33,378 nucleotides of DNA from Burkholderiales bacterium (lineage in GTDB: Bacteria > Pseudomonadota > Gammaproteobacteria > Burkholderiales > Burkholderiaceae_E): the NCBI GenBank assembly GCA_029977705.1, contig JAPOKJ010000040.1:1-33378 (forward strand), in the 5' to 3' direction. The notes below the pieces were generated by a model. That model ran no database searches. It was not told the origin of the DNA and worked only from the letters and a program-made list of their open reading frames with translations. Made by a program: the position numbers and the translations under genes. Positions 1 through 7,661 of the stretch are shown piece by piece (position 1 is the first letter of the stretch; every line of letters starts with the position of its first letter).

Positions 1-2
1 CG

Positions 3-176
3 GTTGTTGCAGCCGCTCCTGTTCATGATGTGCGTCCAGCAATTACTCAAGTAATAAATACGCAGAGTGCTATCGAAATGAAAGTTGCCGAACTGCTTGA
101 TATGGACGATGAAAGTCTTGTTGACCTGATCACTTTTGTTCTTAGCAAGCGTCGCCACTTGCGTTCATTGATCTGA
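3..176 (+). CDS. 3' end of an unrecognised gene (partial)
   Basis: The frame is open from the first complete codon at position 3 to a TGA at 174-176, giving 57 residues of a C-terminus. The start lies outside the window. The visible part has a Val/Ala/Pro-rich lead, then a probable amphipathic helix (IEMKVAELLDMDDESLVDL) and a basic end (SKRRHLRSLI). I do not recognise a family. The stretch is richer in A and T than the genes to the right and uses codons such as AAT, ATA and AAA that are scarce there, which suggests a different origin. With only the tail visible, it could also be the remnant of a broken gene. Confidence 0.5.
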   Translation, partial: VVAAAPVHDVRPAITQVINTQSAIEMKVAELLDMDDESLVDLITFVLSKRRHLRSLI

Positions 177-366
177 GAAAAATTGGATCTGTGCCAAGAC
201 TTCGCAAGACTGGGACATCACGCTCTGCGGACAATTTTCTCGCTGTTAAGCAGCCCCAGATCCCCGTGAATATTCTTACGAATGAGGGCCGCACGAATGC
301 TTTGATCAGGATTTGATTGGCTGAGGCTGGCAAATGCTGAACGGCCAAGTAAAGGATTGTTCAAAG

Positions 367-828
367 ATGACGCAAATAACTGACTTTGTGCAACTGCGTA
401 ACGATGGAAAAGTTGTGCCTTCGTCAATGTCCGTTCAGGAAATGCTCGCTCAAGGATGGGGACCTGCCACCGTCGTTGGATTGAGGTGGATGAATGGAGC
501 CAAGTTGGTGGAGATTCGGTCTGAGTCCGGGGTGCATGGCATAGCTGTACCTGGTGGCGACTTTGTGGCTGCGATCTTCGCAGGCGAACAGCTCAAAATA
601 TTGAACAATGACGGTGCGATCGTTGGACAGATCCCAAATCTACTGAGACTTCCTGGCGGAATTGAAGTTGGAGCCTTCGGGTGGTTTGAGCCAGCTATGA
701 CTCCGGCAGACTCTAGTGTGGTGTGCCGCAATAGGTTTGGTGCCGCCTTCCTCTCGGCGTTGGGGACGTTTCGATGCGATATCGATGCCCAATCGATGGC
801 AGTGGTAGCGATTTCGCAGATGCGCTGA
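367..828 (+). CDS. Hypothetical protein, 153 aa, family not recognised
   Basis: This is an uninterrupted frame beginning MTQITDFVQLRNDGK and ending AVVAISQMR. I chose the ATG at 367 because AAAGGA at 351-356 sits 10 nt upstream as a ribosome binding site. An in-frame ATG at 334 would add 11 residues but has no such site. No signal peptide or membrane segment is evident. The composition is that of a soluble mixed alpha/beta protein, with Gly/Val-rich beta-like stretches and a C-terminal segment with FGWFEP and NRFGAAFLSAL. The base composition is lower in GC than in the flanking core genes. It lies between another unrecognised gene end and the tRNA-Lys terminator, so context gives no functional hint. 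I cannot assign a function. Confidence 0.6.
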   Translation: MTQITDFVQLRNDGKVVPSSMSVQEMLAQGWGPATVVGLRWMNGAKLVEIRSESGVHGIAVPGGDFVAAIFAGEQLKILNNDGAIVGQIPNLLRLPGGIEVGAFGWFEPAMTPADSSVVCRNRFGAAFLSALGTFRCDIDAQSMAVVAISQMR

Positions 829-917
829 TCGGGATACACACCTCCCGGGATTCGCCTTGCGAGGCCACCTTCGCGCTATCCGGAACATTTCCGGAATTCT
901 TTGAGGATGGAACCCCG

Positions 918-951
918 AAAAAAAACACCCGGCGCATTTCTGCGCCAGGTG
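918..951 (-). terminator. Intrinsic terminator downstream of tRNA-Lys
   Basis: Read on the minus strand, an 11-bp stem (arms 941-951 and 926-936, one G-U type pair) closes a 4-nt GAAA loop and is followed directly by eight T residues (complement of 918-925). This is a textbook rho-independent terminator placed 11 nt past the 3' end of the tRNA. It would end transcripts from the tRNA and possibly read-through from the long minus-strand run. On the plus strand the A-run precedes the stem, so it is not expected to stop the 367-828 gene. Confidence 0.9.
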
Positions 952-962
952 CTTGATGTATT

Positions 963-1038
963 TGGTAGGCCGTGCTGGATTCGAACCAGCGACCAACGGA
1001 TTAAAAGTCCGCTGCTCTACCAGCTGAGCTAACGACCC
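963..1038 (-). tRNA. tRNA-Lys (anticodon UUU)
   Basis: The minus strand reads GGGTCGT at the 5' end, a D-arm with AGCTCAGCTGGTAGAGC, an anticodon loop CTTTTAA giving anticodon UUU, and a T-arm with GGTTCGAATCC. The acceptor arm GGGTCGT pairs with ACGGCCT, with two G-U pairs. A discriminator A and a genomically encoded CCA follow, for 76 nt in total. It is flanked upstream by its own likely promoter in the tail of the YeeE gene and downstream by an intrinsic terminator. tRNA 3' ends are common integration sites, and the DNA beyond this 3' end is the AT-rich unrecognised segment. Confidence 0.97.
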
Positions 1039-1056
1039 GAAATCTTTTTGTCGATG

Positions 1057-1077
1057 TTGCTGCGTACGAAGCAGCAA
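1057..1077 (-). other. Leader hairpin before tRNA-Lys
   Basis: A perfect 7-bp inverted repeat (TTGCTGC / GCAGCAA, 7-nt spacer) lies between the predicted tRNA promoter and the tRNA 5' end. It would fold in the roughly 40-nt precursor leader that RNase P removes. A structural role in tRNA precursor processing is only an inference. Confidence 0.45.
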
Positions 1078-1085
1078 AGCCTGAG

Positions 1086-1114
1086 ATTATAACTCAGATT
1101 TTTCGATTCTCCAA
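1086..1114 (-). promoter_or_regulatory. Probable sigma70 promoter of tRNA-Lys
   Basis: On the minus strand there is a consensus -10 TATAAT (1091-1086) with a 17-bp spacer to TTGGAG (1114-1109), which keeps the TTG of a -35 element. The -10 overlaps the stop codon of the YeeE/YedE gene, so the promoter is embedded in that gene's end. Initiation would fall near 1079, about 40 nt before the mature tRNA. Confidence 0.6.
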
Positions 1115-2202
1115 GTCTGGTACCTGAAGCCCAGCAGCGCGCCCAGCATGATGCCGGCCACGGTGATGAAGGAGCCCAGGGCCAGGGTGGAGACGCCCGA
1201 CAGGCCTTGTCCGATGGTGCAGCCCAGGGCGGTGACGCCTCCGATGCCCATCAGTGCGGCGCCCGCCAGATGGTTGGCGGTGTCCTCGGTGCCCTGGAAA
1301 CCCTCCCAGCGGAACTGTCCGCTGGCCAGGGCGCTGATCCACGCGCCAGCAATCATGCCCAGCGTGGCGGCAATGCCCAGGCTGACCGTCTTGCTCTTGT
1401 CGCTCCACATCATCAGCAGGTCCAGCGTGTAGGCGATGGGCGCCACGAAGGTGAAGGATTCGGGACGCCCCGAGTTGGTGGCCAGGAAGCGTTCCTGCAG
1501 GGTCTCGGGGTCCTCGGCGATGTAGCCGATCTTGCCGGACAGGTACCAGGCGCCGGCGATGGCCAGTCCCACCAGGGTGCTGTACAGCCAGTTGCCCTCG
1601 CGGCGAAATTGCGCCCCGGCCAGGCTGAAGGCGATGAGCGGCACCGCGATGATGGCGGCGATCAGCAGTCGCGCCGAGGCGCCGGCCATGCCCAGCAGCG
1701 TGGGCAGGTCCTGTCCCTTGCCCAGATCGAGGATGAGGGTGTCGATGCTGGCCACGCGCGCCACTGCGAATACGCCCCGCATGGTCATGAAGGCGGCCAG
1801 TCCGAGCACGATGAAGACCACCAGGCTCTTGACGGATCCACCGCCCAGTCGCACCAGGGTCTTGGAGCCGCAGCCGCTGGCCAGCACCATGCCCAGTCCG
1901 AACAGGGTGCCGCCAACCAGGTGCGACAGCCAGGTCAGCTTGCCGGTGGTGTAGACGGACTTGCCGGTGTCGATCCACCCCGCCGCAACCATGCCCTGGG
2001 TGGCCAGGATGGCCACGGCCACGGCCATCATCCACATGCGCATGCGCGTCCAGTCGCCGATGTTGACGATGTCGGAGACGGCACCCATGGTGCAGAAGTT
2101 GCTCCGCTGCATGAGGGCCCCGAGCAGCAGGGCAATGGCGAAGACACCCCAGAGCACCTGGTTCTGGAGGCTGGCGATGTCGGCGGCGGTCAGGTTGGAC
2201 AT
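1087..2202 (-). CDS. YeeE/YedE family inner-membrane transporter (sulfur compound uptake)
   Basis: This 371-residue polytopic membrane protein has many hydrophobic segments and three conserved Cys motifs: RSNFCTMG near the N-terminus, ASGCGSKTL about a third of the way in, and GCTIGQGLSG near the end. These match the YeeE/YedE (TsuA) fold, in which the cysteines line a path for thiosulfate, so sulfur-compound import is the likely role; the exact substrate is an inference. I chose the ATG at 2202 (MSNLTAADIAS), 7 nt after the cpoB stop. A more upstream ATG at 2256 would overlap cpoB by 47 nt and add a poor-looking 18-residue lead. It is the last protein gene of the long minus-strand run, and its stop codon overlaps the tRNA-Lys promoter. 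There is no obvious functional link to Tol-Pal. Confidence 0.88.
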   Translation of the reverse strand: MSNLTAADIASLQNQVLWGVFAIALLLGALMQRSNFCTMGAVSDIVNIGDWTRMRMWMMAVAVAILATQGMVAAGWIDTGKSVYTTGKLTWLSHLVGGTLFGLGMVLASGCGSKTLVRLGGGSVKSLVVFIVLGLAAFMTMRGVFAVARVASIDTLILDLGKGQDLPTLLGMAGASARLLIAAIIAVPLIAFSLAGAQFRREGNWLYSTLVGLAIAGAWYLSGKIGYIAEDPETLQERFLATNSGRPESFTFVAPIAYTLDLLMMWSDKSKTVSLGIAATLGMIAGAWISALASGQFRWEGFQGTEDTANHLAGAALMGIGGVTALGCTIGQGLSGVSTLALGSFITVAGIMLGALLGFRYQTWRIEKSEL

Positions 2203-2209
2203 GGGTCGA

Positions 2210-3034
2210 TCAGCGTTTGAGGGTGGGCAGGCGTTCGCGGGCCTGTCGTGCGGCATCGCTGGCCGGATATTTTTCGATCAGGGCTTCCAGCGATTTGCGG
2301 CCAACGGCGCGATCGCCCAGTTCGATCTGGGAAAAGGCAATGCCCAGTGCAGCATCGGCGGCGCGGGGGTGGTCGGCAAAGCGGGCGAGCAGGCGCTCGT
2401 TGCTCGCAATGGCGGCGCGATAGTCCTTCAGGGCGAACTGGCTGCTGCCCAGCCAGTACAGGGCGCTGGCGGTATATGGGCTGTCGGGGTACAGGCTCAT
2501 GAACACGCTGAGGCTGTTCTGGGCACCGCGAAAGTCACTGGCCCGCAGCAGGTTGAGGGCACCGTCGAAGCGGCGCTTTTCTTCCTCGTCGACATTGAAG
2601 CTGCGTTCATCGACGGTGACGCTGACGGTGACGGGCTCGACCTTCTTGATGCGCGCATCGAGGCCTCCCAGCTTGCTCTCGAGGGTGCTGGCCTGTTCGC
2701 GCTGTTGCAGCTGGGTACGGGCCAGCTCGTTGGTCTGCACTTCGAGGCGGCCACGCAGTTCGGCGATCTCGCGCCGCAAGGCCTCGATCTGGTTCTGCAA
2801 TTCGAGCTGGCCGCGCAGCCCGGTCTCGACCCGCTCAATGCGCTGCTCGAGGCCGTCCAGGCGCTTGGTCATGTCTCGGATGCTGATCTCGTAACGCCCG
2901 CGCAGTTCGATGATGGCCTTGCGGGCCTCCTCGTCATCGAACAGGCCGGCCTGCGCCGGTGCGAGGGGCAGCAGGGCCAGCGCGGCCAGGCCTGCCAGGG
3001 CGTGGCGCAATCGAAGGGAGAGCGTGCGGTGCAT
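2210..3034 (-). CDS. cpoB: Tol-Pal system periplasmic protein CpoB (YbgF)
   Basis: The protein has 274 residues. A signal peptide ends near APAQA at about residue 29. A coiled-coil trimerisation region follows (about 35-130, rich in Glu, Arg and Leu heptads such as LDGLEQRIERVETGLRG), then a C-terminal TPR-type domain (about 150-270) with ALNLLRASDFRGAQ, SALYWLGSSQFALKDY and ALGIAFSQIELGD. In E. coli CpoB couples Tol to PBP1B/LpoB during septal peptidoglycan synthesis. It starts 21 nt after the pal stop and is the last gene of the classic ybgC-tolQRAB-pal-cpoB order. Length and architecture are normal. Confidence 0.96.
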   Translation of the reverse strand: MHRTLSLRLRHALAGLAALALLPLAPAQAGLFDDEEARKAIIELRGRYEISIRDMTKRLDGLEQRIERVETGLRGQLELQNQIEALRREIAELRGRLEVQTNELARTQLQQREQASTLESKLGGLDARIKKVEPVTVSVTVDERSFNVDEEEKRRFDGALNLLRASDFRGAQNSLSVFMSLYPDSPYTASALYWLGSSQFALKDYRAAIASNERLLARFADHPRAADAALGIAFSQIELGDRAVGRKSLEALIEKYPASDAARQARERLPTLKR

Positions 3035-3055
3035 GACGGGGATTGCTGGCGGGTG

Positions 3056-3610
3056 TTACTGATAGACCAGGTCGGCGCGGCGGTTCTCGGCCAGGGCGGC
3101 TTCATCGCTGCCGGTGGCCTTGGGCTTTTCCTCGCCGAAGCTGACGGCCTCGAGCTGCGACTCGGCAACGCCCATTGCGGCCAGCGCGCGCTTGACCGAT
3201 TCGGCACGCTTCTGGCCCAGGGCCAGGTTGTACTCGCGGCTGCCGCGTTCATCGGTGTTGCCCTGGATCACGACCTTGCGCGTCTTGACGGCATTGAGGT
3301 AGCGGGCATGGGCCTCGATGACGCTCTTGTAGTCGGCCTTGACGTCGTAGCTGTCGTAGTCGAAGTAGATGCTGCGCTTGGACAGCGGGTTGGCCGGATC
3401 GTTCATGGGATCGGGCACCTCGACCGTGGGCACCTTGCTCTGGGCGGTCTGGCCAGGCGTGACGGCCTGGGTGCTGGCGCTGCCATCGCTGCGGTTTTCC
3501 ACCGGGGCGTTCTTGCGTGTGCCCAGCACGATGTCGTCATCGACTTTCACGCCCGAACTGCAGGCAGACAGCGCGACGATCAGTCCCAGCGTCAAGGTGA
3601 ATCTTTTCAT
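3056..3610 (-). CDS. pal: Peptidoglycan-associated lipoprotein Pal
   Basis: This 184-residue outer-membrane lipoprotein has an N-terminal signal with lipobox LSAC, so acylation is expected at Cys17. A short disordered linker leads into an OmpA-like peptidoglycan-binding domain. The domain is recognised by YFDYDSYDVK and by GNTDERGSREYNLALGQKRAESVK, which contains the meso-diaminopimelate-binding Asp and Arg of the family. Pal binds TolB and peptidoglycan and is relocated to the septum by TolQRA. The ribosome binding site AGGAG lies 7 nt before the ATG. It is separated from tolB by about 73 nt holding a palindrome, so it may be expressed more strongly than tolB. Confidence 0.98.
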   Translation of the reverse strand: MKRFTLTLGLIVALSACSSGVKVDDDIVLGTRKNAPVENRSDGSASTQAVTPGQTAQSKVPTVEVPDPMNDPANPLSKRSIYFDYDSYDVKADYKSVIEAHARYLNAVKTRKVVIQGNTDERGSREYNLALGQKRAESVKRALAAMGVAESQLEAVSFGEEKPKATGSDEAALAENRRADLVYQ

Positions 3611-3651
3611 GGTGAGCTCCTGTAAGATTTTTTGTGATCAGGCCTGTCGGC

Positions 3652-3663
3652 GCGAGCGCTCGC
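3652..3663. other. 12-bp palindrome between tolB and pal
   Basis: A perfect palindrome GCGAGCGCTCGC lies in the tolB-pal spacer, nested inside a wider imperfect inverted repeat whose outer arms are TCAGGCC and GGCCTGA (about 3638-3680). No T-run follows on the minus strand, so it is not a standard terminator. It could act as an RNA-stabilising or processing hairpin that lets pal be expressed at a different level from tolB; that role is inferred. Confidence 0.4.
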
Positions 3664-3683
3664 CCGTACCGGGCGGCCTGACA

Positions 3684-5000
3684 TCATTTGGGAAAGGGAC
3701 CCCAGGTCGGTTCGCGGATGTCGACCGGCCCGGCGCTCAGGCGTTGCTTGACCTTGCCATCGGTCGAGGCCGATACCAGGTAATCGCGTCCGCCGATGTT
3801 GGTGGCATACAGCACCCATTTGCTGTTCGGGGCAAAGCTGGGGCTCTCTTCGGTGCCTTGCTCGGAGAGGACGGTCTCGTTGCCAGAGGCCAGGTCGCGC
3901 AGCACCACCAGGTACCGGCCGTTACGGCGCGACAGGTAGGTCAGCTTGCTGCCGTCGGGACTGGCGCGGGCACTGACGTTGTAGGTGCCATTGAAGGTCA
4001 CCCGGCTGGTCTCGCCGCCGGGCACTGACATGCGGTAGATCTGGGGAGCACCGCCCCGGTCGGAGGTGAAATAGAGCGAGCGGCCATCGGGCGCAAAGCT
4101 GGGCTCGGTATCGATCCCGGCCGACATGCTGATGCGGCGGGCATCACCGCCCGAGGCTGGCACCAGGTACAGCTGAGAGCCGCCATCGCGGGTCAGGGTG
4201 ACGGCCAGGGTCTGGCCATCGGGCGACCAGGCCGGCGAACTGTTCGAGCCCTTGAAATTGGCCACCACCTGGCGCTGGCCGGTGGCCAGCGAGTGCACAT
4301 AGACCGCCGGCTTGCGGGTCTCGAAGGAGACATAGGCCAGGCGCGCGCCATCGGGGGACCAGGCCGGCGAGATGATCGGTTCGGGCGAGGTCAGGGCGAC
4401 CTGGATGTTGTCGCCATCCCAGTCGGCGATGTTCAGCCGGTAACGCGCCCCCTGGCGCGACACGAAGGCGATGCGGGTGGCGAAGATGCCCGGCTCGCCG
4501 GTGAGCTTGCGAAAGATCGCATCAGCGATGCGGTGGGCGGCAAAGCGCAGGTCGGCCTCGCTGGTGACGACCGACTCGGCAATGATCTCCGCAGCCTTGG
4601 CCACGTCATTGAGACGGTAGCGCACATCGTAGCGGCCATCGGCCAGCCGGGCGATGGAACCACCGACGACGGCATCGGCACCCTTGCTGCGCAGGTCGGC
4701 AAAGTTGGGCGTTTCGTTCTCGGACAGCTGCGCCGGCCCTTCGGTCATGCGGAACACGCCGCTGCGCGACAGGTCGCTGCGGATGACGGCAGCGATGTCG
4801 ACCGGTACGCGCAGGTCACTGCGAAAGCCGGCTACGGCAATCGGGTACTGGCTGGCACCGACACCGGAGACATCGATGCGGAATTGGGCCTGCGTCGGGG
4901 CGCTCTGGAGCAGGCCGATCAGTGCCAGCATCAGGACCCACAGCAGGGACGGCAGGGCAGGGCCGGCAGCGGGACGGCGGGTCAGGGCAAGGGCAATCAT
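3684..5000 (-). CDS. tolB: Tol-Pal periplasmic protein TolB
   Basis: The 438-residue periplasmic protein has a signal peptide ending near SAPTQAQ at about residue 38. An N-terminal alpha/beta domain follows (about 40-165, FRIDVSGVGASQYPIAV onward). The C-terminal six-bladed beta-propeller is shown by repeated blades such as PAWSPDGARLAYVS, PAWSPDGQTLAV, PSFAPDGRSLYFTSDRGG and ASPDGSKLTYLS. TolB binds Pal, and its N-terminus engages TolA. It begins 45 nt after the tolA stop. Length and repeats match the family; nothing is missing. Confidence 0.98.
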   Translation of the reverse strand: MIALALTRRPAAGPALPSLLWVLMLALIGLLQSAPTQAQFRIDVSGVGASQYPIAVAGFRSDLRVPVDIAAVIRSDLSRSGVFRMTEGPAQLSENETPNFADLRSKGADAVVGGSIARLADGRYDVRYRLNDVAKAAEIIAESVVTSEADLRFAAHRIADAIFRKLTGEPGIFATRIAFVSRQGARYRLNIADWDGDNIQVALTSPEPIISPAWSPDGARLAYVSFETRKPAVYVHSLATGQRQVVANFKGSNSSPAWSPDGQTLAVTLTRDGGSQLYLVPASGGDARRISMSAGIDTEPSFAPDGRSLYFTSDRGGAPQIYRMSVPGGETSRVTFNGTYNVSARASPDGSKLTYLSRRNGRYLVVLRDLASGNETVLSEQGTEESPSFAPNSKWVLYATNIGGRDYLVSASTDGKVKQRLSAGPVDIREPTWGPFPK

Positions 5001-5045
5001 GGCGGGCTCTTCGGGTCGATGAGGGTCGATGCAGTTGCGCCGGGT

Positions 5046-5939
5046 TCAGTCTTTTGGTGAGCGGGCGATCTCGAGCAAGGCGTCGCACTGGCCATTGCTC
5101 ATGGCCGGAAACGGATTGCTCAGACGGATGCCCCGCTCGGCCGCCTGGTCCCAGGCGGGCAGGCCGCTGGACTTTTTCAACTCCACGCTGATGATGCCAC
5201 AGTCGGGCCGCAGGCGGACCGCAAACAAGGCCTCGGGATTGCCGCTCAGACCGTCAGGCACCTGGAAGCTGGTGCGTGCCTTCAGGGCCGCGGCAACCTT
5301 GGCGCCATAGCCGCGATCGGTGCCCGCGCTCAGCGCCGGTGTTGCGGGGCTGGTGCTCGTTCCTTTGCCGGTGGCATCGGCAGCCTTGGCAACCATGGAC
5401 TTCACGAATTCCTCACGCTTTGCATCGTCCTTGTCCTGGTCGCTCTTGCGCTCGGCCTCTTTCTTGGGGGTTTCCCTTGCTTTCTCCGCCTTGGGTTCGG
5501 GCTTGGGTTCCGGCTTTGGCTCAGGCTTGGGCTTGGGCTCTGGCTTTGGCTCGGGCTTGGGCTTGGTTTCCGGCTTTTTCTCTGCCTTGGGCGGCTCGGC
5601 CTTCTTCTCTTCCTTGGGCGGTTTCTCGCGGCGCTTCTCGGTGGCGATCTCGGCCTTGGGTTCAGGCTTGGGCTCAGGCTTGGGTTCGGGCTTTGGCTCC
5701 GGCTTGGGTTCGGGCCTGGGCTCGGGCACCGGATCGGGCCTGCGCACTGCGGCTGGGGGCGGTGTAAACAGTTCGGCGCTCTGGGGCTCGGGCACGCGCG
5801 TCTTCCAGCGGATGCCGACGAACAACAGCACCCCCAGCGCGGCATGGACGGCCAGCGCCAGCAAGAGCGAGCGCCCGAAGCGCCCCTGACCCTTCGGGCG
5901 TCGCAGATACGGGGGCGCCTTGAAGTTGGGACGCTTCAT
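5046..5939 (-). CDS. tolA: Cell envelope integrity protein TolA
   Basis: This 297-residue inner-membrane protein has a basic N-terminus and one membrane segment (about residues 24-42, LLLALAVHAALGVLLFVG). A long charged linker follows, then a C-terminal TolA/TonB-like domain (about 210-297, SFQVPDGLSGNPEALFAVRL and a later WDQAAERGI) with two Cys (247 and 285) that could form a disulfide. The linker contains two runs of alternating PEPK/KP units (residues 72-95 and 126-150) separated by a Lys/Glu-rich segment, so it should be stiff and extended rather than mainly helical as in E. coli. TolA uses the TolQR proton motor to reach Pal/TolB. It is 31 nt from tolR. Confidence 0.96.
   Translation of the reverse strand: MKRPNFKAPPYLRRPKGQGRFGRSLLLALAVHAALGVLLFVGIRWKTRVPEPQSAELFTPPPAAVRRPDPVPEPRPEPKPEPKPEPKPEPKPEPKAEIATEKRREKPPKEEKKAEPPKAEKKPETKPKPEPKPEPKPKPEPKPEPKPEPKAEKARETPKKEAERKSDQDKDDAKREEFVKSMVAKAADATGKGTSTSPATPALSAGTDRGYGAKVAAALKARTSFQVPDGLSGNPEALFAVRLRPDCGIISVELKKSSGLPAWDQAAERGIRLSNPFPAMSNGQCDALLEIARSPKD
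5490..5564 (-). repeat. PEPK/KP-encoding repeat array 2 in tolA
   Basis: Short near-identical codon units (AAGCCCGAGCC-like) encode alternating Lys-Pro-Glu-Pro at TolA residues 126-150. Such arrays can change unit number by slippage while keeping frame, because the unit length is a multiple of three. Confidence 0.8.
5655..5726 (-). repeat. PEPK-encoding repeat array 1 in tolA
   Basis: A run of repeated PEPK units encodes TolA residues 72-95, just after the membrane segment and a Pro-rich lead. It resembles the second array 90 nt further on, separated by a Lys/Glu-rich stretch. Both would form a rigid extended spacer across the periplasm. Confidence 0.8.
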
Positions 5940-5970
5940 CAGTTCGGCCGCCGGTACGAGAGCGGCAGCT

Positions 5971-6414
5971 TCATTTTTCGGGGCGCACCATCAGGCCGAC
6001 GCGGGCCAGCGCCGCGCCATCGCGAACCTGCTCCTTGAGCTGGCCGAGCAGGCTGGCGACTTCGCCGTACGGCACATTGCGATCGGCGGTGATCACCACC
6101 GGCAGGGCTTCCTTGCCGCGCGCCCGGAGTACGGCGGCCGTGACGTTCTTGCGATCGAGGTTGCGTTGCTGGGCTTCGCGGGCATCGCTGCGCTTGACCG
6201 CGATGCTGCCATTGCGCTCGACGATCACCTCGACATAGGCATCCGGCGTGGCACCGGCGCCGCCGGCTCGGGCCAGGTCGATCGAAGAGGGCGGCGCCAG
6301 GGGGGCGGTCACCATGAAGATGACCAGCAGCACCAGCATCACATCGATATAGGGCACGACATTGATGTCGCTCATGGCGCGGGTGCGTCTGCGCTGGCTG
6401 TGGCTGCTGGGCAT
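5971..6414 (-). CDS. tolR: Tol-Pal proton-motor subunit TolR (ExbD family)
   Basis: The protein has 147 residues. A basic cytoplasmic N-terminus leads into one membrane helix (about 18-38), INVVPYIDVMLVLLVIFMV, carrying the essential proton-conducting Asp at residue 24. A periplasmic ExbD/TolR domain follows, with VVITADRNVPYGEVASLLG. With TolQ it forms the proton-motive-force-driven stator that energises TolA. It starts 21 nt after the tolQ stop. Family-typical length and residues make this a firm call. Confidence 0.97.
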   Translation of the reverse strand: MPSSHSQRRRTRAMSDINVVPYIDVMLVLLVIFMVTAPLAPPSSIDLARAGGAGATPDAYVEVIVERNGSIAVKRSDAREAQQRNLDRKNVTAAVLRARGKEALPVVITADRNVPYGEVASLLGQLKEQVRDGAALARVGLMVRPEK

Positions 6415-6435
6415 GGGCAGGGCTCCGGGTCCGGA

Positions 6436-7107
<672 letters not shown>

Positions 7108-7127
7108 GGGATCGAAGCGTCCTTGTA

Positions 7128-7634
7128 TCAGTCGTTGTTGTTCAGGTCGGGCGCCTGCCCGGGCGCCTCCAAGGCATCAAGTCTTTGCTGCAAGACGGCC
7201 GGCAGGCCGAGAGGCCGCAGCGACTGGCCGTCGATGCAGGCCAGCCGGACCCGGGCACTGACCAGCAGCGTGGCGGGCGCCGGGCCATGGCCCGGCAGCC
7301 AGGCACTTTGCTCGACCAGCAGGCTGGCGCGCTTTCGCTCCAGCAGCCGGATGTCCAGTTGCAGCAGGTCATCCAGTTGCGCCGGCCGGTGGTAATCGAC
7401 CTGCAGGGACTTGACGACGAACAGTATGCCTGTCTCGCGCCGCAGTTGCGCATGCTCGAAGCCCAGATGGCGCAGCCACTCGGTGCGGGCGCGCTCGAAA
7501 AAACGCAGGTAGTTGGCGTAAAAGACGATGCCGCCGGCATCGGTGTCCTCGTAGTAGACCCGTACCGGCCAGTGCCAGGCACTGCGCATCGCACGCGCTG
7601 CTGCTTGTGGGGGAGACGAGGCTTTCGGGTTCAT
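7128..7634 (-). CDS. ybgC: Tol-Pal associated acyl-CoA thioesterase YbgC
   Basis: This is a hotdog-fold thioesterase of the 4-hydroxybenzoyl-CoA thioesterase type. The signature YYEDTDAGGIVFYANYLRFF carries the catalytic Asp (residue 32 in this numbering), and ERARTEWLRHLGF follows. It is the usual first gene of the tol operon and hydrolyses short or medium acyl-CoA, acyl-ACP or phospholipid-linked substrates in the cytoplasm. The start at 7634 gives 168 residues. The first 15 have little family character, and ATG at 7589 (MRSAWHWPVRVYYED) is an equally good start that gives the more usual length. It lies 27 nt after the rhomboid gene. Confidence 0.95.
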   Translation of the reverse strand: MNPKASSPPQAAARAMRSAWHWPVRVYYEDTDAGGIVFYANYLRFFERARTEWLRHLGFEHAQLRRETGILFVVKSLQVDYHRPAQLDDLLQLDIRLLERKRASLLVEQSAWLPGHGPAPATLLVSARVRLACIDGQSLRPLGLPAVLQQRLDALEAPGQAPDLNNND

Positions 7635-7661
7635 GAAAGGGGCGACGATGCTCCAGCCCCC

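Noticed and set aside
218-427. 69-codon minus-strand frame across the gap between the two left-edge genes
   Set aside because: It overlaps the start and ribosome binding site of the better supported plus-strand gene and has no recognisable protein signature.
1207-2220. 337-codon plus-strand frame opposite the YeeE gene
   Set aside because: Its composition is rich in Gln, Gly and His with no domain signal; the opposite strand encodes a clear membrane transporter.
5490-5726. Repeat units in tolA considered as a CRISPR-like array
   Set aside because: The repeats are short, contiguous and in frame within a coding sequence, with no unique spacers and no cas genes.
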